Source: SAR324 cluster bacterium
GTDB taxonomy: Bacteria; SAR324; NAC60-12
Direction of reading: 5' to 3'
Assembly: GCA_028822475.1 (NCBI GenBank)
Contig: JAPKDT010000151.1
Coordinates: 1-5,241, forward strand
Length of the DNA stretch: 5,241 nucleotides
Below the pieces are notes generated by a model that saw only the letters and a list, made by a program, of their open reading frames with translations, had not been told where the DNA came from and did not search any database. A program made the translations under genes and the position numbers. This document shows, piece after piece, positions 5,013-5,241 of the stretch. Position 1 is the stretch's first letter. Each line of letters opens with the position of its first letter.

Positions 5013-5241
5013 ATGGCTGATTTAGACGCTGTACAAGATACGAAAGAATATTATTTGGACATTCCTCAAAAATCGGAAGCATTTTACCTGAAAGGTTCTA
5101 ATGCACTTGGTTGGGGTATGCAAAACCGTCTCGCCCGTATTTTTAATCCGGAAACAGGACGTACAGTAATGTTAGCATTTGACCATGGATATTTTCAGGG
5201 TGCGACCACCGGACTTGAGCGGATTGATGTGAATATCATGC
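5013..5241 (+). CDS. lsrF: LsrF-type 3-hydroxy-2,4-pentanedione-5-phosphate thiolase (5' part)
   Basis: The first 76 residues of an LsrF homologue are present; the gene runs off the right edge. LsrF is a class I aldolase-fold (DhnA-like) enzyme that, in AI-2 breakdown, transfers an acetyl group from 3-hydroxy-2,4-pentanedione-5-phosphate to CoA, giving acetyl-CoA and DHAP. The match to Escherichia coli LsrF, recalled from memory, is close and ungapped from the first residue: MADLD, then PQK (18-20), LKGSNALGWGMQNRLARIF (26-44), NPETGRTVMLAFDHGYFQG (45-63) and TTGLERIDVNI. The Schiff-base lysine expected near residue 200 lies outside the window, so activity cannot be judged. No lsrK, lsrG or lsrR gene is visible nearby. 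The preceding 542-base gap suggests lsrF may be transcribed separately from the isomerase and aldolase genes, although the shared orientation and fitting chemistry support a common pathway. Confidence 0.93.
   Translation, partial: MADLDAVQDTKEYYLDIPQKSEAFYLKGSNALGWGMQNRLARIFNPETGRTVMLAFDHGYFQGATTGLERIDVNIM

Noticed and set aside
1..5241. CRISPR array, tRNA, rRNA, transposase or integrase
   Set aside because: No regularly spaced repeats, no tRNA-like or rRNA sequence, and no recognisable mobile-element protein or terminal inverted repeats were seen.

Overview
The window carries four recognisable protein-coding genes, all on the + strand. In order they are a periplasmic sugar-type ABC transporter binding protein (123-1169), a methylthioribose-1-phosphate isomerase family protein (MtnA, 1285-2373), a fused class II aldolase/short-chain dehydrogenase (about 2395-4470), and the 5' end of an LsrF-type thiolase/aldolase (5013 to beyond the right edge). 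The first 122 bases hold a leader and perhaps the last codons of an upstream gene. The 542-base gap at 4471-5012 has no recognisable gene, only an orphan ORF of 83 codons and several short inverted repeats.

The DNA is bacterial: Shine-Dalgarno sites, ATG and GTG starts, closely packed same-strand catabolic genes, and a G+C content that looks low-to-mid 40s by eye. The binding protein has a signal-peptidase-I type signal with no lipobox cysteine, which favours a Gram-negative envelope over a Firmicute one. Host-associated or anaerobic groups that pair ABC sugar uptake with LsrF homologues would fit, but genus and phylum cannot be fixed from the sequence alone.

The genes read as a catabolic cluster for a phosphorylated 5-carbon sugar derived from S-adenosylmethionine by-products (5-deoxyribose, 5-methylthioribose or an AI-2-like compound). 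The binding protein would capture the sugar. A kinase not in this window would make the 1-phosphate, and MtnA would convert the aldose-1-phosphate to the ketose-1-phosphate. The fused enzyme could then cleave it (aldolase domain) or oxidise it (SDR domain). Oxidation of C4 of 5-deoxyribulose-1-phosphate would give 3-hydroxy-2,4-pentanedione-5-phosphate, which is the known substrate of LsrF. LsrF would then yield DHAP and acetyl-CoA. This chemical link between MtnA, the SDR and LsrF is an inference from known reactions and is the main novel hypothesis here.

Gene spacing supports tight coupling of the isomerase and aldolase/SDR genes (about 21 bases or less). Linkage to the binding protein is looser (115 bases), and to lsrF looser still (542 bases), so lsrF may have its own promoter. 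No convincing sigma70 promoter or strong terminator was found.
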